From Halomonas sp. KG2 (GTDB taxonomy: Bacteria; Pseudomonadota; Gammaproteobacteria; Pseudomonadales; Halomonadaceae), in assembly GCA_030440445.1 (NCBI GenBank), contig CP098528.1, positions 1,364,001 to 1,428,000 on the forward strand: a DNA stretch of 64,000 bases, in the 5' to 3' direction. Below are positions 24,623 through 33,817 of the stretch, piece after piece (the stretch's first letter is position 1; each line of letters starts with the position of its first letter). Under the pieces are notes generated by a model. It ran no database searches. It worked only from the letters and a program-made list of their open reading frames with translations, and had not been told where the DNA came from. Both the position numbers and the translations under genes were made by a program.

Positions 24623-26680
24623 CTAGACGGCCCGTCGGGTGCGGGTGGGTTGCCGCCCACCTGCATCCATTTCTGCATCCATCACCTTGGCGATGGCTTT
24701 TAAATCACTGTGATTCTTGTATCGTTCGTGCCAGTCGCGAGCGGCTTCCGGCACTTCCTCTCCTTGCAGTAACTGTCCATCCAGCTTTTTCCAAAGCCGG
24801 TAGCGCTCCATCTTGTTGTGGGGTATTTGAAAGCGTGTGCCTTGATCCGCCAGTTGTTGGGCGTAGGCGCGGCCTGCGGCTGCCTGCTTTTCGTCTGAAT
24901 AACTGGCGGCAGGTGTAATTGCCCGGATCTCAACATCACTACCGGTGACCACCCTGGCTTTCTGCACTAGGCGGTTGAGCTGGCCTTTTTCGCGTTTTTC
25001 GGCAGCGCGCTGAATCATCGTGGCAGGCATGGCGGGGGTGGCGTTGCCATCCAAAAGGGCGTCGCCGATGTGTTCGCCTTCTAAGGTGAAGATGCCAACG
25101 CTGCCGGTGTCGCGGTAATCCCAGGCGACGCGGATCTCTTCACTGTGGAAATCGCGCAGGGCATCCAGGAAGTAGACGCCGCCATTAATGCGCACTTCGC
25201 CACGGTTGGTTTTGCGCACTTCTTGGGGGCGCATCAGCGAGGCGACGACATCAGAAGGTGCGGTCAGCGCGTTAAAACCTTCGGCCTCGGCACTCTTCCA
25301 AGCTTCCATCGGGCTTTGGTGGCGTAACTTGCCGCTGTCTAAATCGCGAACTTTGGGCAGCCCTTTATGAGAGCGGTGGTTATAAACATCTAACGCATCG
25401 TTTAAGCGATCGAAGAACTCCTGAAAGGTGGGTATTAGCGCGGGCTTTAACCCCTGCTTAATATCGCGTCGGCTTAACTTGTGCGCTTTAGTGGAAGCTT
25501 CTTTATCCATGTCAGCGCCGATATAGCTGTCCATGGTTTTAGCCAACCGCACTAGGATGGTTTTGTGTGGGCGTTCAATCACACCGCGTGCCTGTGAGTT
25601 ATAAGGCAGCGAGTGGGTAATGGTGCCGCCTAAACGGTCGACCACTTCATAAACAATGGCGTTGTCAAAGCCGCTGCCGTTATCGACGTAAAACAGGTTG
25701 AACATGCCCACGCGGCTGACGGCATCGCGCAGTGCGTCCAGCGTTGCCACGGTGGATTCGGCAAGGTTTAGGGCAAAGCCAACGATCCGGCGGGTTGCCC
25801 AGTCGATGATCAGCGTGATCTCTGGCCGGAAGGCTTGGCCGGTGAGCGGGTTGATCACTTCGGCATCAAAGGTGTGGCCATCCGCTACCCACACATCGTT
25901 GGGCCATAGGTCATCTGTTTTACGGCGTTTAAAGGGCTGTAGCGCTTTCAGCTCATGGGCACCCATGCGGCCACGCTCACGCGCTTCCGGCGACAGCTTC
26001 GCCAGCCAGCGGCGCACCTGGTGTATAGAGGGGTGCGGCGGCGTCGTCTGTTCGACCAGCAATTGGTAAGCAGCTTCAACGCTAGGCTTCTGGGGCTTCT
26101 GGTAGCGCTTGAGAAAATCACCGGCCCAGGCGGGCATGCCCATATCCGCTTGGCGGCGTTTGGGTGCCAAGCCGCGTTCGCCATGCTTTTTAAAATCGCT
26201 GATCCAGCGCTTTAAGGTGCGCTCGCTGAGGGTGCGGGTTTCGGTTTTACGGTCGTTGGCCAACACCACGCGTTCTTTCAGGTACAGCTTTAGATCGTCC
26301 CCTTTGGCGTGGGCGACTAACGTTTCGATAGCACGCTGTTGGCTGACCATCTTGCTCATGCGCTCAATCTCACGGACGAACGCGACCCGCGCACCCATTA
26401 CCTGGCGCTGGGCATCGGTGAGTTGCTGCTGGCCTAGGCGCTGTTCTTCTTGCTGCGACGCTACGGTGCTGGCAGGCGTGGGCGCGGCGTTATCGGTCTG
26501 GGCCAACAGCAAGGCGTTCTGGGTTTCGGTGGGTAGAACCGAGAAAGCGTATTCAATCGCTTTACTGCCCAGGCGTTGCTGGCCTTCCCAGCCATGGCGC
26601 TTGGCATATTCACGCACATTACGTTCTGTGCCGGGGAGCCCTGGTAGCCCGGCCAGTTCTTTGGCGGAGTACCAGTTCAT
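24623..26680 (-). CDS. DDE transposase (MuA-like)
   Basis: 685 residues. Order: N-terminal DNA-binding segment (YSAKELAGLPGLPGTERNVREYAKRHGW), winged/HTH region to about 250, integrase core with the acidic triad at about D267 (VADGH), D333 (VDNGSGFDN) and E369 (RGVIERPH), then the Mu-transposase C-terminal beta barrel and helical end. It pairs phage ends and performs replicative transposition. Full length for the family. Confidence 0.95.
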   Translation of the reverse strand: MNWYSAKELAGLPGLPGTERNVREYAKRHGWEGQQRLGSKAIEYAFSVLPTETQNALLLAQTDNAAPTPASTVASQQEEQRLGQQQLTDAQRQVMGARVAFVREIERMSKMVSQQRAIETLVAHAKGDDLKLYLKERVVLANDRKTETRTLSERTLKRWISDFKKHGERGLAPKRRQADMGMPAWAGDFLKRYQKPQKPSVEAAYQLLVEQTTPPHPSIHQVRRWLAKLSPEARERGRMGAHELKALQPFKRRKTDDLWPNDVWVADGHTFDAEVINPLTGQAFRPEITLIIDWATRRIVGFALNLAESTVATLDALRDAVSRVGMFNLFYVDNGSGFDNAIVYEVVDRLGGTITHSLPYNSQARGVIERPHKTILVRLAKTMDSYIGADMDKEASTKAHKLSRRDIKQGLKPALIPTFQEFFDRLNDALDVYNHRSHKGLPKVRDLDSGKLRHQSPMEAWKSAEAEGFNALTAPSDVVASLMRPQEVRKTNRGEVRINGGVYFLDALRDFHSEEIRVAWDYRDTGSVGIFTLEGEHIGDALLDGNATPAMPATMIQRAAEKREKGQLNRLVQKARVVTGSDVEIRAITPAASYSDEKQAAAGRAYAQQLADQGTRFQIPHNKMERYRLWKKLDGQLLQGEEVPEAARDWHERYKNHSDLKAIAKVMDAEMDAGGRQPTRTRRAV

Positions 26681-27114
26681 TTATCTTCTCCCATCAGCTT
26701 TTTAAGTCGACGTAGATCCGCATTGACGCGTTCTTGAACACGCGAGAGCTTTCCGTATTCGGCTGCCAAAGCCTCACGCCCATACGCCACTCGGCCACCC
26801 CTCAAATGCACTAGCCAGTCGGTAAAGGCGTGGCTTTGGCACACTTCTTCTAAAAGCGGAATACGGTAGAAAGGGATGTTGTGATCGCTACGTGCTGGTG
26901 AACTCCAGGCGTCGAGCATGTGCTTTGAAACGTCGTCACCGGATAGGCGGCTCATCTGTGCGGCCACTTCATAGCGGTCAACGGGGCAGTCCTTCAGCAC
27001 AGTGCCGACTAGCTCGCTGACCTGGGCGGCATAGTTCCCGCTACCCGGCATGGGAACAACTGGCACCGGCACTTCGAAGATGTCTAGCGTTAAGTCATCT
27101 TTGACGCGCTTCAT
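26677..27114 (-). CDS. Early protein between ner and transposase
   Basis: 145 residues: proline/valine-rich start, helical middle (VDRYEVAAQMSRLSGDDVSKHMLDAW) and a basic helical end (VNADLRRLKKLMGEDK). Similar proteins precede the transposase in B3-type phages. Function not known; possibly DNA-binding. Confidence 0.65.
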   Translation of the reverse strand: MKRVKDDLTLDIFEVPVPVVPMPGSGNYAAQVSELVGTVLKDCPVDRYEVAAQMSRLSGDDVSKHMLDAWSSPARSDHNIPFYRIPLLEEVCQSHAFTDWLVHLRGGRVAYGREALAAEYGKLSRVQERVNADLRRLKKLMGEDK

Positions 27115-27116
27115 GG

Positions 27117-27455
27117 CTATGCTCCCTGCGCCATTTGACGATGCGCTCTAACGTTAGAAACGCTATCCTTTACACGCATTGTGTTATTTCGCTTCTCAGC
27201 GCGGTTAGGCCGTTCTCGGCACGGGGTGCCGTCATGGTTCCACCGCTCTGGCCAAATAGCTTGGGGTTTGAAGCCAAGCTTTTTGGCGATAGCGCGTTCC
27301 ATGCGAGGGTAAGGCGTGTACTTCACAAGCTGTACCGCGTTACCGGTGACGCCTAGCTCATCGCTTAACTTGCGCAAGCTAGAACCCTGGCTGCGGAGTT
27401 GGTATTTCAGCCACTCCCAGCGCTGGATTGGATTGATAGGAATTTCGTTGTTCAT
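27117..27455 (-). CDS. Ner-like early regulator
   Basis: 112 residues from ATG 27455 with GAGGTGA 5 nt upstream. Helix-turn-helix at LRKLSDELGVTGNAVQLVKYTPYPRMERAIAKKLG, followed by the PQAIWPERW signature of the Ner/Nlp family. It is divergent from the S24 repressor and should turn down early transcription during lytic growth. Confidence 0.85.
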   Translation of the reverse strand: MNNEIPINPIQRWEWLKYQLRSQGSSLRKLSDELGVTGNAVQLVKYTPYPRMERAIAKKLGFKPQAIWPERWNHDGTPCRERPNRAEKRNNTMRVKDSVSNVRAHRQMAQGA

Positions 27456-27512
27456 GGCGTCACCTCGGTGGCGTTTTTTGGACTGTCTAACCTGTCTTTC
27501 CCCATAAACATA

Positions 27513-27683
27513 GCGCGAATAAAAACGCACATCAAGAGGAAATAATCGCATCCGATTGGTTTTTCCTCGCGATTGCGCGAATATTTATTCTTATCTAAGG
27601 AAATTCAATGAGTTACGACGAATCGGATGCTAGAGATGAAAAAAATCAAGAGCATCCTATTCCCGCTCAAGGAATCGGATGCT
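27513..27683. promoter_or_regulatory. Prophage switch region with clustered operator candidates
   Basis: Between and into the divergent ner and repressor genes there are three copies of AATCGGATGC: inverted at 27548-27557, direct at 27621-27630 and 27673-27682, plus a further GCATCC half at 27652-27657. The last two direct copies lie inside the first 25 codons of the repressor. Two direct copies of GCGCGAATA (27513-27521, 27575-27583) flank the intergenic part. These are good candidates for binding sites of the repressor or Ner and for overlapping early promoters. Confidence 0.6.
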
Positions 27684-28312
27684 TTAAAGAAAGGCTTAAA
27701 ACAGCAATGGCTGCACATAGTCTGCGAGGATTTTCAAAGATGTGTGGGCTTTCTGAGGCAACGCTGCGTAGTTATCTGTCAGGTGCCACTTATCCAACCT
27801 TAGACCGGTTAATGCAAATTGCTGAAGCTTCCCAAGTTGATCCTCAGTGGCTCGCATTTGGCGTAATACAAGATGAGAAGGCTCCCGCACCAGGAATGGA
27901 GGATTACGCCTTTGTGCCGCTGTACGACGCGCAGTGCAGCGCTGGGCCTGGTGCCTGGAATGAGAACTGCCGGGTACTGACACACATTTGTTTTACGCGT
28001 TACTCACTGCGCAAGCAGGGGCTAACGCCTGAGCACCTGTCAGCTGTTCGCAATGATGGCGATAGCATGTACCCCGATATATCCAATGGCGATACGGTGC
28101 TGATCGATCACACCCGCACGACTATCGAGGGCGAGGGTATCTACATCATCCGGTTGGAGGATCACCTCTATGCTAAGCGCCTGCAGCGTAACCTTGATGG
28201 GGTAAGTGTCATCAGCACAAACAAGGAATACCGCGAAGTAGTGGTACCGCGTGACCGGCTGCATGAGCTTGAGATCATCGGGCGGGCTGTTTGGTCTGCT
28301 GGGTGGTTGTGA
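27608..28312 (+). CDS. Phage repressor, HTH plus S24 peptidase-like domain
   Basis: 234 residues. N-terminal Cro/C1-type HTH (FSKMCGLSEATLRSYLSGATYPT), C-terminal LexA-like domain with Ser153 (GDSMYPDI) and Lys190 (LYAKR) as the catalytic pair. An Ala-Gly bond in CSAGPG (about 112-113) lies where self-cleavage would be expected. It should keep the prophage silent and may respond to RecA in SOS, unlike Mu c. Separate + strand unit facing away from the lytic genes. Confidence 0.92.
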   Translation: MSYDESDARDEKNQEHPIPAQGIGCFKERLKTAMAAHSLRGFSKMCGLSEATLRSYLSGATYPTLDRLMQIAEASQVDPQWLAFGVIQDEKAPAPGMEDYAFVPLYDAQCSAGPGAWNENCRVLTHICFTRYSLRKQGLTPEHLSAVRNDGDSMYPDISNGDTVLIDHTRTTIEGEGIYIIRLEDHLYAKRLQRNLDGVSVISTNKEYREVVVPRDRLHELEIIGRAVWSAGWL

Positions 28313-29050
28313 GTTTCGCTAACCTGTCTTCATCCATAACAAGTGAGGTATAAAAAACACGAAATTTTGCGCTCAATGAGTTCCGATTCACGCAAAAGTT
28401 GGATTTGTTTAAAGCTTTATATTTCTTCTTTAAATCAAGCTCTTGCGTTTTTTGGACAACTTTCAAGTTGGGTTCGTTTTCGGATGTTGAAGTTGAGCCC
28501 CAATTCGAACCTCAAATCGAGCTTGAAGCCCCGCTGCCAGCGCCTTCAGAACACTTTCTAAGCCCAGCTAGGCAGTGCCAAAAGATGCGCAAAAAAACGC
28601 CGCTTCTGTTAGGAAACGGCGTTTTCTTATTTGTGGGGTATTTGGCACAAATGGCGTCTAATTTGCTGGCGCTGTATAATCGCTCTATGTTCGTAACTGT
28701 TTGAATTTAAGCCGCTAAATCTCGCCGCTGCATCCCAGGTTATCCCTATTTGTTGTTTATAGTCCCACATTAGGCCGCTGTGCCATATCTCCTGCTAACC
28801 CACAGTTAGTCCTGTTTTTGCCCATGAAAGGTGACAAAGTTGCTCATAAATATAAATAAAACAATGATTTATGGTTTTTGTGTTTGTTTTTATACGCAAT
28901 TTTCAAAGGCTGACGATAATGTTTACGCGTATGCGCACTAATAAACTGTTATAGCGTAATTGAAGTACAGCAAGATTCGGGTCGGCAGTAGTCGTTCGGT
29001 CTCCTAATATGGCATCTGTTCGGGCATATGCCCTTTTATAGTAAGCAGAT
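28313..29050. other. Prophage left-end region and host junction, no convincing gene
   Basis: After the repressor stop there is AT-rich sequence with short overlapping frames that do not look like proteins, a bidirectional terminator at 28591-28626, and then sequence that should contain the transposase-binding sites and the phage terminus. A possible terminus reading 5'-TGTTTTATTT on the minus strand ends at 28862, inside an inverted repeat CATAAAT / ATTTATG. The exact junction cannot be set without the other end. Confidence 0.4.
28591..28626. terminator. Bidirectional terminator after the repressor
   Basis: AAAAAACGCCG and CGGCGTTTTCTT form a stem with A and T tracts on both sides, so it can stop transcription from the repressor side and from outside the prophage. 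Confidence 0.75.
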
Positions 29051-29065
29051 CCTAGAGGAATAACG

Positions 29066-29830
29066 ATGACTATGCTTGCCAATAAAGTCGCTATTGTGAC
29101 CGGTGCCAGCACCGGAATTGGTTACGCAGCCGCGAAGCTTTTTGCGAAAGAAGGAGCTGCCGTCGTGGTGGCCGCAAGGCGACAAAAGGAGCTTGATGAC
29201 CTTGCGGACGCAATCAACGCGGAAGGCGGGCAGGTACTGGCACTAGCGGGCGACGTTGGCGAGGAAGCTTTTGCCAAAGCGTTGGTAGATAAGGCGGTAA
29301 GTCATTTTGGCGGATTGGATATCGCTTTTAACAATGCAGCTATCCTGGGGGCTATGGGTCCTGTCCCGGAGATGTCGCATACGGACTGGAATCAGGTTAT
29401 TGCGACCAACTTAACCAGCGCATTTTTGGGCGCCAAGTATCAACTGCCCGCCATGGCTGCCCGAAAAGGAGGTTCATTAATTTTCACCTCTACCTTCGTT
29501 GGTTACACCGCAGGTATGCCTGGTATGGCTGCCTACGCAGCCAGCAAGGCGGGCCTTATTGGGTTGACTCAAGTGTTGGCGTCAGAGCATGGGCCTCAGA
29601 ATATCCGGGTCAATGCCCTTCTGCCCGGTGGTACTGATACACCAGCGGGACGTGAATTTGCCAATACGCCGGAAGCATTGGCGTTTGTGCATAACCTGCA
29701 TGCTCTCAAGCGTATGGCGACACCAGAGGAAATTGCTCAATCCGCATTGTACTTAGCATCTGATGCCTCCAGTTTCACAACAGGTTCTGCGATGCTGGTA
29801 GATGGCGGTGTATCCATAAATCGTGTCTGA
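29066..29830 (+). CDS. SDR-family oxidoreductase
   Basis: 254 residues of the classical short-chain dehydrogenase type: cofactor motif TGASTGIG (12-19), NNAA (89-92), active-site S142/Y157/K161 (YAASK), and a C-terminal GSAMLVDGG. The R39/R40 pair after the second strand suggests NADP(H). AGAGGA precedes the start. Substrate cannot be deduced. Next to an AraC regulator, but with a 190-bp gap. Confidence 0.92.
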   Translation: MTMLANKVAIVTGASTGIGYAAAKLFAKEGAAVVVAARRQKELDDLADAINAEGGQVLALAGDVGEEAFAKALVDKAVSHFGGLDIAFNNAAILGAMGPVPEMSHTDWNQVIATNLTSAFLGAKYQLPAMAARKGGSLIFTSTFVGYTAGMPGMAAYAASKAGLIGLTQVLASEHGPQNIRVNALLPGGTDTPAGREFANTPEALAFVHNLHALKRMATPEEIAQSALYLASDASSFTTGSAMLVDGGVSINRV

Positions 29831-30022
29831 GAGGCTGCGCCATATCAGGCTATGACCGAATCATTTGGTTGATCGGGCAATTGATTAGCTTAGGCTTGAA
29901 GAGATAGCCGCCCACATGCATTTGAGTTCGTATCACTTTCAAGAACTGTTTTTGTTGGTGGGTAGGTGCTATGCCGAAGCGCTTTTTAAAGATCTGGGGG
30001 GCCACCATTGCTGAGTAAGGTC

Positions 30023-30754
30023 ATGAAACACCCTAATATGGGCCTGCACATACGTACCTACGATGATGAAGTGACGCGTCATGCCCACGACTATCATCAG
30101 TTGGTACTCCCTTTGGCCGGTACGCTGTTTCTCTCGGTCGATGCTAGGGAGGGGGAGGTGGTGCAGCAGCGTGCGGCCATCATTCCGTCAGGCAGCAGTC
30201 ATGGGTTTGCGGCCACCGCAGACAATCGGTTTTTGGTGATCGATCTGCCTGATCGGCTGGCTCCCTCCCTGGATAGGCTGCCGCGTTTCGTGGAGCTGGA
30301 TTCGGCATTACGCCACTACGTGCAGTTCCTGCATGCCCAGGCCCTGGGTGACGCTGGGGCGACTACTAGCCAGCACCCCATGCTGCTATTACTGCTACAG
30401 CTGCTGCAGGAGCGACATGGGAGTCGACGGCAACTGGACTGCAGGGTCCACGCAGCGCAACAGTTTCTGCATGACCACTTTCATCGGTCGGTTTCCATGG
30501 CCGAGGTGGCCAGCGTGGCCCATCTGAGCATTCGCCAGTTGAACGATCTTTTTCGCCATCAGGTAGGTGTGACGCCGCATCAATACCTCATAGAGCTGCG
30601 GATGAAAGAGGCATGGCGGTTGCTGGAACAGTCAGACCTCAGCGTTCAGCGGGTGGCAGATGCGGTGGGCTATGCGTCGTTATCGGCCTTCAGCGACCGC
30701 TTCAGGCGTCACTTTGGCAAACCGCCTAGCCACTTTCGCCGTCTCTCGACATAA
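30023..30754 (+). CDS. AraC-family regulator with cupin N-terminus
   Basis: 243 residues from ATG 30023; a TTG at 30008 is possible. N-terminal cupin (RHAHDYHQLVLPLAG) for effector sensing and C-terminal double HTH (VSMAEVASVAHLSIRQLNDLFRHQVGVTP and VQRVADAVGYASLSAFSDRFRRHFG). It lies directly before the YddG-like exporter and may control it, a common pairing for this subfamily. Confidence 0.9.
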   Translation: MKHPNMGLHIRTYDDEVTRHAHDYHQLVLPLAGTLFLSVDAREGEVVQQRAAIIPSGSSHGFAATADNRFLVIDLPDRLAPSLDRLPRFVELDSALRHYVQFLHAQALGDAGATTSQHPMLLLLLQLLQERHGSRRQLDCRVHAAQQFLHDHFHRSVSMAEVASVAHLSIRQLNDLFRHQVGVTPHQYLIELRMKEAWRLLEQSDLSVQRVADAVGYASLSAFSDRFRRHFGKPPSHFRRLST

Positions 30755-30844
30755 TGTCGCCAGAATGCGAAAGCACCTGCTAAATCCCTGCGTTACGCTC
30801 TTCTGACACTGCTAATACACAAGAATGTCGGGGGAGAGCGCTAC

Positions 30845-31732
30845 ATGCCAACCGTGAATACGGCTACCTGGGTCGGGTCCATTTCCGTGCTGCTTTGGGG
30901 CACTCTGGCGTTATTGACCAAGCTATCCGGCGGCGACATTCCTGAGTTCCAGCTCATGGCCATGACCTTCGGCATTGCGTTTATATTGATGATTGGGCGC
31001 TGGGGGCTAGCTGGTCATACGGGCATTCGGTATATACGTCAACCTCCGGCGGCCTGGTGTATCGGCATTGGCGGGTTGTTCGGTTATCACTTTGCCTATT
31101 TCAAGGCGATGACCCTGGCTCCAGCGGTGGATATTAGCCTGTTGGCTTACCTCTGGCCGTTACTGATCGTGCTACTGTCTGCGCTGTTGCCGGGCGAGCG
31201 GTTGCGCACTCCGTCTATCGTTGGTGCATTGCTGGCACTGCTGGGTTGCTGGCTGTTGATCAGCCGACAAGCCGGCGGGTTTGCGTGGGAGAACTTGCCT
31301 GGCTATCTGGTCGCGTTGGCGTGTGCCTTGATATGGTCTTCTTACTCCGTACTCAGCCGGTGGGTGCGTTCCGTGCCTACCGATGCCGTGGGTTGGTTCT
31401 GCGGCGTGACAGCGCTAATGGCATTAGGCTGCCACCTGTTGTGGGAGGAGACGGTATGGCCGAATGGCTGGAGGCAATGGGTGGGCGTATTGGGGTTAGG
31501 GCTCGGGCCAGTGGGTATTGCCTTCTTTACCTGGGATTATGGCGTCAAGCACGGGAACATTCAGCTACTTGGCACCCTAGCCTATAGCGCGCCACTGATC
31601 TCCGTGGTGCTCCTGATTCTGGCGGGATACGGCGAGGCCACGATAGCCGTATTGAGCGCCAGCGTGCTCATCGTACTGGGTTCCTTGATTGCCGGTTGGG
31701 CTAAACCCCGAGAGGCGCCGCGTCGGAATTGA
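30845..31732 (+). CDS. DMT/EamA-family exporter, YddG-like
   Basis: 295 residues with about ten membrane helices in two EamA repeats. The first helix LLWGTLALLTKLSG and the segment FGYHFAYFKAMTLAPAVDISLLAYLWPLLIVL match aromatic amino acid exporters of the YddG kind. GGGGGAGAG upstream. Adjacent to the AraC gene that may regulate it. Substrate assignment is inference. Confidence 0.85.
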   Translation: MPTVNTATWVGSISVLLWGTLALLTKLSGGDIPEFQLMAMTFGIAFILMIGRWGLAGHTGIRYIRQPPAAWCIGIGGLFGYHFAYFKAMTLAPAVDISLLAYLWPLLIVLLSALLPGERLRTPSIVGALLALLGCWLLISRQAGGFAWENLPGYLVALACALIWSSYSVLSRWVRSVPTDAVGWFCGVTALMALGCHLLWEETVWPNGWRQWVGVLGLGLGPVGIAFFTWDYGVKHGNIQLLGTLAYSAPLISVVLLILAGYGEATIAVLSASVLIVLGSLIAGWAKPREAPRRN

Positions 31733-31867
31733 TGGCTGACTGGTGGCGGTTAGGCATCACCTCCAGCCGTGAGACGCAGTGGTACTGCGAGGCTAAGATC
31801 ATGTTTAAAGCCCTTGCCTACCCACCGCTCACTACACTCTCGGCGATGAGGTGTGTATCACTTCCCC

Positions 31868-31954
31868 TTAAAAGGGAAGTAGGCCGCTGAAACCTATCCC
31901 TGTGACGGCGACGATCACAACAACGATAACCACAATGGTTGTAGTAGAGGGCAT
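31868..31954 (-). CDS. 28-residue hydrophobic peptide
   Basis: ATG at 31954 with AGGAAGAG at good spacing. The product has one long valine/isoleucine-rich membrane helix (TTTIVVIVVVIVAVTGIGF) and ends GLLPF. Its stop codon is inside an AAAGGGAAGT palindrome-like sequence. It stands alone between the exporter and a minus-strand gene. Small single-helix proteins of this kind are often missed; function unknown. Confidence 0.55.
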   Translation of the reverse strand: MPSTTTIVVIVVVIVAVTGIGFSGLLPF

Positions 31955-32026
31955 TTTTCTCTTCCTTTGAGAAATGAGTGTCATTGAAGCGTAGTCGTCA
32001 TTGGCGTGTTTCGCACAACTCACGTT

Positions 32027-32812
32027 TTATGAACGGCTCTCTTTGCTGAGTGCTTTCCCCAAGCTGGCAAAATAGGCGCTGAATAGCGCGTTGATGCGTT
32101 CGCGCTGTTCGCCTTGTGGGTATAGGCCGTGTTCTGCCTCAGGGGAGGTTTTGGTGCCTTTCACCAGGAAGTGGTTTTTGATGCTGGCGTCTTGCACGAA
32201 GGCTTCAAAGGCTCGGGCGCATAGCTCTTCTGGTTTGCTGTAATAGAGCTGGCCGTGTGCTTTGTCCATGGCGGCGGAGTGGTTGAAAAGCGCGCTGGGC
32301 TGTTGGCCGTCGGGGTGAAGCAGAATAGCGTGGAAGCAGTCGAGTAGGCGCTGGTTGAGCGGGTGATTAATCGGGGCTGCATCTGCTAGCCATGCCGCCG
32401 AGGCGAAGGCGCTAGCGGGCACGTTGTAAAAACACTTCTGGGCAATGTAGTGATCGAAGGCGTGAAACCATTCGTGGGCAATGCTGCCAGGCCCTGCATT
32501 CTTGGCGAGCGAAAAGCTGCGCTGGCTGGGAGCGTAATGGGCAGAAACGCCGGGCCTACCGCCGCAGCCGTACTGTAGGGCTAACGAGCTACGCAGCGAA
32601 ATCAGTGCTTCATTACCGTGCAGGATCAGCATTAAATCGCACAGCGCATCGTGAAAAAGCTCGGCGGCGCGGTCGCGCTCGGCGGTGGTCACCCAGCGGC
32701 CTATTTCAATTGAGCGAAAATCGAACTGGCGACGGATCAGCGCAAAGCTGCTGGCACGCTCTGGGCGGTGCATTGGCCCTTGGCGATAAAACTCTCGCGC
32801 TTCAATGCTCAC
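32027..32812 (-). CDS. CLCA_X-type putative metalloprotease
   Basis: 261 residues with a zinc-protease-like helix HEWFHAFDHY (about residues 118-127) inside a conserved-looking frame (GPGSIAHEWFHAFDHYIAQ). Resembles the CLCA_X family of hypothetical proteins in Halomonas and Vibrio. No signal peptide. Role unknown; the HExxH-like arrangement supports a hydrolase but activity is not certain. Confidence 0.7.
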   Translation of the reverse strand: MSIEAREFYRQGPMHRPERASSFALIRRQFDFRSIEIGRWVTTAERDRAAELFHDALCDLMLILHGNEALISLRSSLALQYGCGGRPGVSAHYAPSQRSFSLAKNAGPGSIAHEWFHAFDHYIAQKCFYNVPASAFASAAWLADAAPINHPLNQRLLDCFHAILLHPDGQQPSALFNHSAAMDKAHGQLYYSKPEELCARAFEAFVQDASIKNHFLVKGTKTSPEAEHGLYPQGEQRERINALFSAYFASLGKALSKESRS

Positions 32813-32971
32813 GGCGTGCTCGCTAACCTAAAAAAAGAAGTTCACCGCGTTATCTTATCGAAGGTAACGAGTCAGCGCCAAAGGCTGTTCGGCAAGCTTG
32901 CCTAATGTGTCTACCCTTATACCTAGGCAGCGAATGATGGGCTGCACTTTGTTGCACAACAGGGAGGGCGT

Positions 32972-33709
32972 ATGGCAACGGCACATGTTTATCGCATGAA
33001 AACGGATGCGCACCAGTGCCCCTTTGGTTTGAAAACCGTTTCATTGCTGCAGCGTAAGGGCTATGAGGTGCATGACCACCCGTTAACATCCCGTGACGAA
33101 ACCGATGCATTTAAAGCGAAAGAGCAGGTCGATACGACGCCGCAAACCTATATTGATGATAAGCGCATTGGTGGCTATGAAGAGGTGCGCGAGTATTTGG
33201 GCTTAAACGTGCCGGGTGCTCAGGAAACATCCTATCGGCCAGTGATCGCTATTTTTGCTACGGCGCTGTTGATTGGTTTGGCGATTAGCTGGCTGGCCCA
33301 TGGGGCGCTATTGACGGCGCGATTACCTGAATATGCAGTGGCTAGCGCTATGGTGTTGCTTGGATTGCAGAAGCTTCAAGACGTGGAAAGCTTCAGCACC
33401 ATGTTTCTGAATTACGATTTGCTGGCCAAGCGCTATGTGCCCTATGGGTATGTTTACCCCTATGCGGAAACCTTTGCGGGTGTCTTGATGCTGGCGGGGG
33501 CATTGATATGGCTGGCAGCACCACTGGCCCTGTTCATTGGTACGGTGGGCGCTGTGTCGGTGACTAAGGCGGTGTATATCGATAAGCGGGAACTGAAATG
33601 CGCCTGTGCGGGCGGTAATAGTAATGTGCCACTGGGCTTTATTTCACTGACGGAAAACCTTGTCATGATCGCCATGGGGCTATGGATGCCGCTGAAAAAT
33701 CTGCTGTAA
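32972..33709 (+). CDS. Glutaredoxin-MauE fusion membrane protein
   Basis: 245 residues. N-terminal glutaredoxin-like domain with a single active cysteine (HQCPFG, Cys16), the TTPQTYIDDKRIGGYEE cis-Pro/GG signature, then five predicted helices of a MauE/DoxX-like domain ending near a second cysteine pair (CACAGG). Probably moves electrons or disulfide equivalents between cytoplasm and membrane. Stands alone. Confidence 0.85.
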   Translation: MATAHVYRMKTDAHQCPFGLKTVSLLQRKGYEVHDHPLTSRDETDAFKAKEQVDTTPQTYIDDKRIGGYEEVREYLGLNVPGAQETSYRPVIAIFATALLIGLAISWLAHGALLTARLPEYAVASAMVLLGLQKLQDVESFSTMFLNYDLLAKRYVPYGYVYPYAETFAGVLMLAGALIWLAAPLALFIGTVGAVSVTKAVYIDKRELKCACAGGNSNVPLGFISLTENLVMIAMGLWMPLKNLL

Positions 33710-33817
33710 CGCAACGGAATAGCGGAAATCACCCGCCTTGCAACCCAGAAAACACGCCCCAAGGTAGAGTAAGTAACACAAGATGCTATCGCACGCTTCA
33801 CACTTAGGAGTCATTAG

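Noticed and set aside
28343..28704. Two overlapping + strand frames after the phage repressor
   Set aside because: One runs through a strong bidirectional terminator and neither shows protein-like composition or a ribosome binding site; kept as non-coding prophage end.
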